Below, piece by piece: positions 63,233-64,000 of a DNA stretch of 64,000 nucleotides; positions within the stretch are counted from its first letter, which is position 1, and each line of letters begins with the position of its first letter. The notes below the pieces were generated by a model. The model saw only the letters and a list, made by a program, of their open reading frames with translations. It did not search any database and had not been told where the DNA came from. The stretch is from positions 186,001-250,000 of the forward strand of contig JAUIJE010000008.1 of NCBI GenBank assembly GCA_030431455.1, written 5' to 3'. Origin of the DNA: a bacterium. Lineage in GTDB: Bacteria > Myxococcota > UBA727 > JAUIJE01. The position numbers and the translations under genes are program-made.

Positions 63233-64000
63233 ATGAGCCACTCGCACGACCACGGACCCGCCTCGGCCTCGAACACCAAGCGGCTCGTCGCTGCATTGCT
63301 GCTGGCAGCGTCGTACATGATGGCCGAGGTTATCGGCGGGCTGTACACAGGCAGCCTCGCTTTGCTCGCGGACGCGGGCCACATGCTCAGCGACGTGGCG
63401 GCGCTGGCGCTCGCCCTGGTGGCGATGTGGCTGGCGCGCCGGCCCGCGCCGGCCAGCCGCACATTTGGCAACCACCGAGCAGAGGTGCTCGCCGCGCTCG
63501 CGAACTCGGTCGCCCTCGCGGTCATCGGCATCTTCGTCATCGTGGAGGCGGTGGAGAGGTGGAGCTCGCCGCCTGAAGTCCTCGCCGGCCCCATGCTGCT
63601 CATCGCGACCGGTGGGTTGGTGGTGAACGTGGTCGCGCTCCTCATCCTCCGGGGAGGTCAGAAGGAGAGTCTGAATGTGCGCGGAGCGTTCCTGCATGTG
63701 ATGGCGGACGCATTGGGCAGCGTCGGCGCGATGACGTCAGGGATCCTGATCCTGCTCTTCGATTGGCGGTGGGCCGACCCGCTCGCCAGCCTGGTCATCG
63801 CCGCGCTGGTTCTCTTTTCGGCGGTGATGCTTCTTCGCCAGACGCTCGCGGTGCTGATGCAGTCGGCGCCGGCTGGGCTCGACTTGGAGGCGGTCAAGCA
63901 AGCGATGGTGAAGGAAGGTGGCCTTTCGGATGTTCACGACCTTCACGCCTGGACGCTCACCAGCGGCAAGGACCTACTGACCGCGCACATCGTGCTCGAC
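63233..64000 (+). CDS. czcD: CzcD-type CDF zinc exporter, C-terminus cut by window edge
   Basis: 256 residues visible; the frame is open at the right edge. AGGAG lies eight bases before ATG 63233. N-terminal MSHSHDHGP, then six membrane helices with LLADAGHMLSDVAALALAL (HxxxD in helix two) and HVMADALGSVGAM (HxxxD in helix five), the zinc site of CzcD/ZitB exporters. The C-terminal cytoplasmic domain has begun (GLSDVHDLHAWTLTSG). Normal length is about 300, so the missing part is short. Confidence 0.9.
   Translation, partial: MSHSHDHGPASASNTKRLVAALLLAASYMMAEVIGGLYTGSLALLADAGHMLSDVAALALALVAMWLARRPAPASRTFGNHRAEVLAALANSVALAVIGIFVIVEAVERWSSPPEVLAGPMLLIATGGLVVNVVALLILRGGQKESLNVRGAFLHVMADALGSVGAMTSGILILLFDWRWADPLASLVIAALVLFSAVMLLRQTLAVLMQSAPAGLDLEAVKQAMVKEGGLSDVHDLHAWTLTSGKDLLTAHIVLD

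Overview
The window looks like GC-rich myxobacterial (Myxococcota) DNA. Evidence: very high GC, many GTG and TTG starts, Cys-rich lipoproteins with Asp/Gly linkers, and two proteins ending in a MYXO-CTERM-like tail (Cys, hydrophobic stretch, Arg cluster). No species can be named.

Left flank (1-4900): probable chromosome, with a truncated Cys-rich secreted protein, an S41 protease, an MsbA-like ABC exporter, a small hypothetical gene and tRNA-Arg(CCG). A tyrosine integrase lies directly behind the tRNA and points at it, with an excisionase-like gene and a small ORF coupled upstream. I read the tRNA 3' end as the attachment site of an integrative element that fills the rest of the window; its far end is not visible. 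Four unknown ORFs and a broken remnant follow (6.8-8.9 kb).

The cargo is almost entirely metal handling. (1) 9.0-26.6 kb, plus strand: TolC/CusB/CusA copper-type efflux, its own sensor kinase and sigma-54 activator, a cation antiporter, a hydrolase, a LamG/cytochrome lipoprotein, a pentaheme lipoprotein and a multicopper oxidase. A sigma-54-like promoter and an upstream dyad precede the first gene. (2) 33.0-26.7 kb, minus strand: a beta-propeller/TlpA fusion, a DUF3347 copper-binding lipoprotein, an LPMO-like protein, a MYXO-CTERM protein, a second oxidase and a cytochrome c. (3) 38.5-33.9 kb, minus: two FtsX/MacB-type permeases, an ABC ATPase fused to a YHS domain and a third oxidase. (4) 38.8-45.1 kb, plus: CopA ATPase, small membrane and metal-binding proteins, a membrane methyltransferase, a stress protein, a beta-CASP nuclease and a P-loop protein. 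(5) 46.3-55.4 kb, plus: a BlaI-type repressor and M56 protease ahead of a second RND efflux system, DmeF and a YkvA protein. (6) 62.2-55.2 kb, minus: a Czc system whose adaptor gene carries an in-frame stop; a divergent CsoR repressor, a methyltransferase and CzcD run to the right edge.

Together the genes export Cu/Ag and Zn/Co/Cd-type ions by three RND systems, one P-type ATPase and two CDF carriers, and oxidise or bind copper in the periplasm. The most unusual features are an EF-hand pair inside the CusA-type pump, a BlaI/M56 pair tied to a metal pump with two copies of one dyad operator, the ABC-YHS fusion in an oxidase operon, and a likely sigma-54 autoregulated copper operon.
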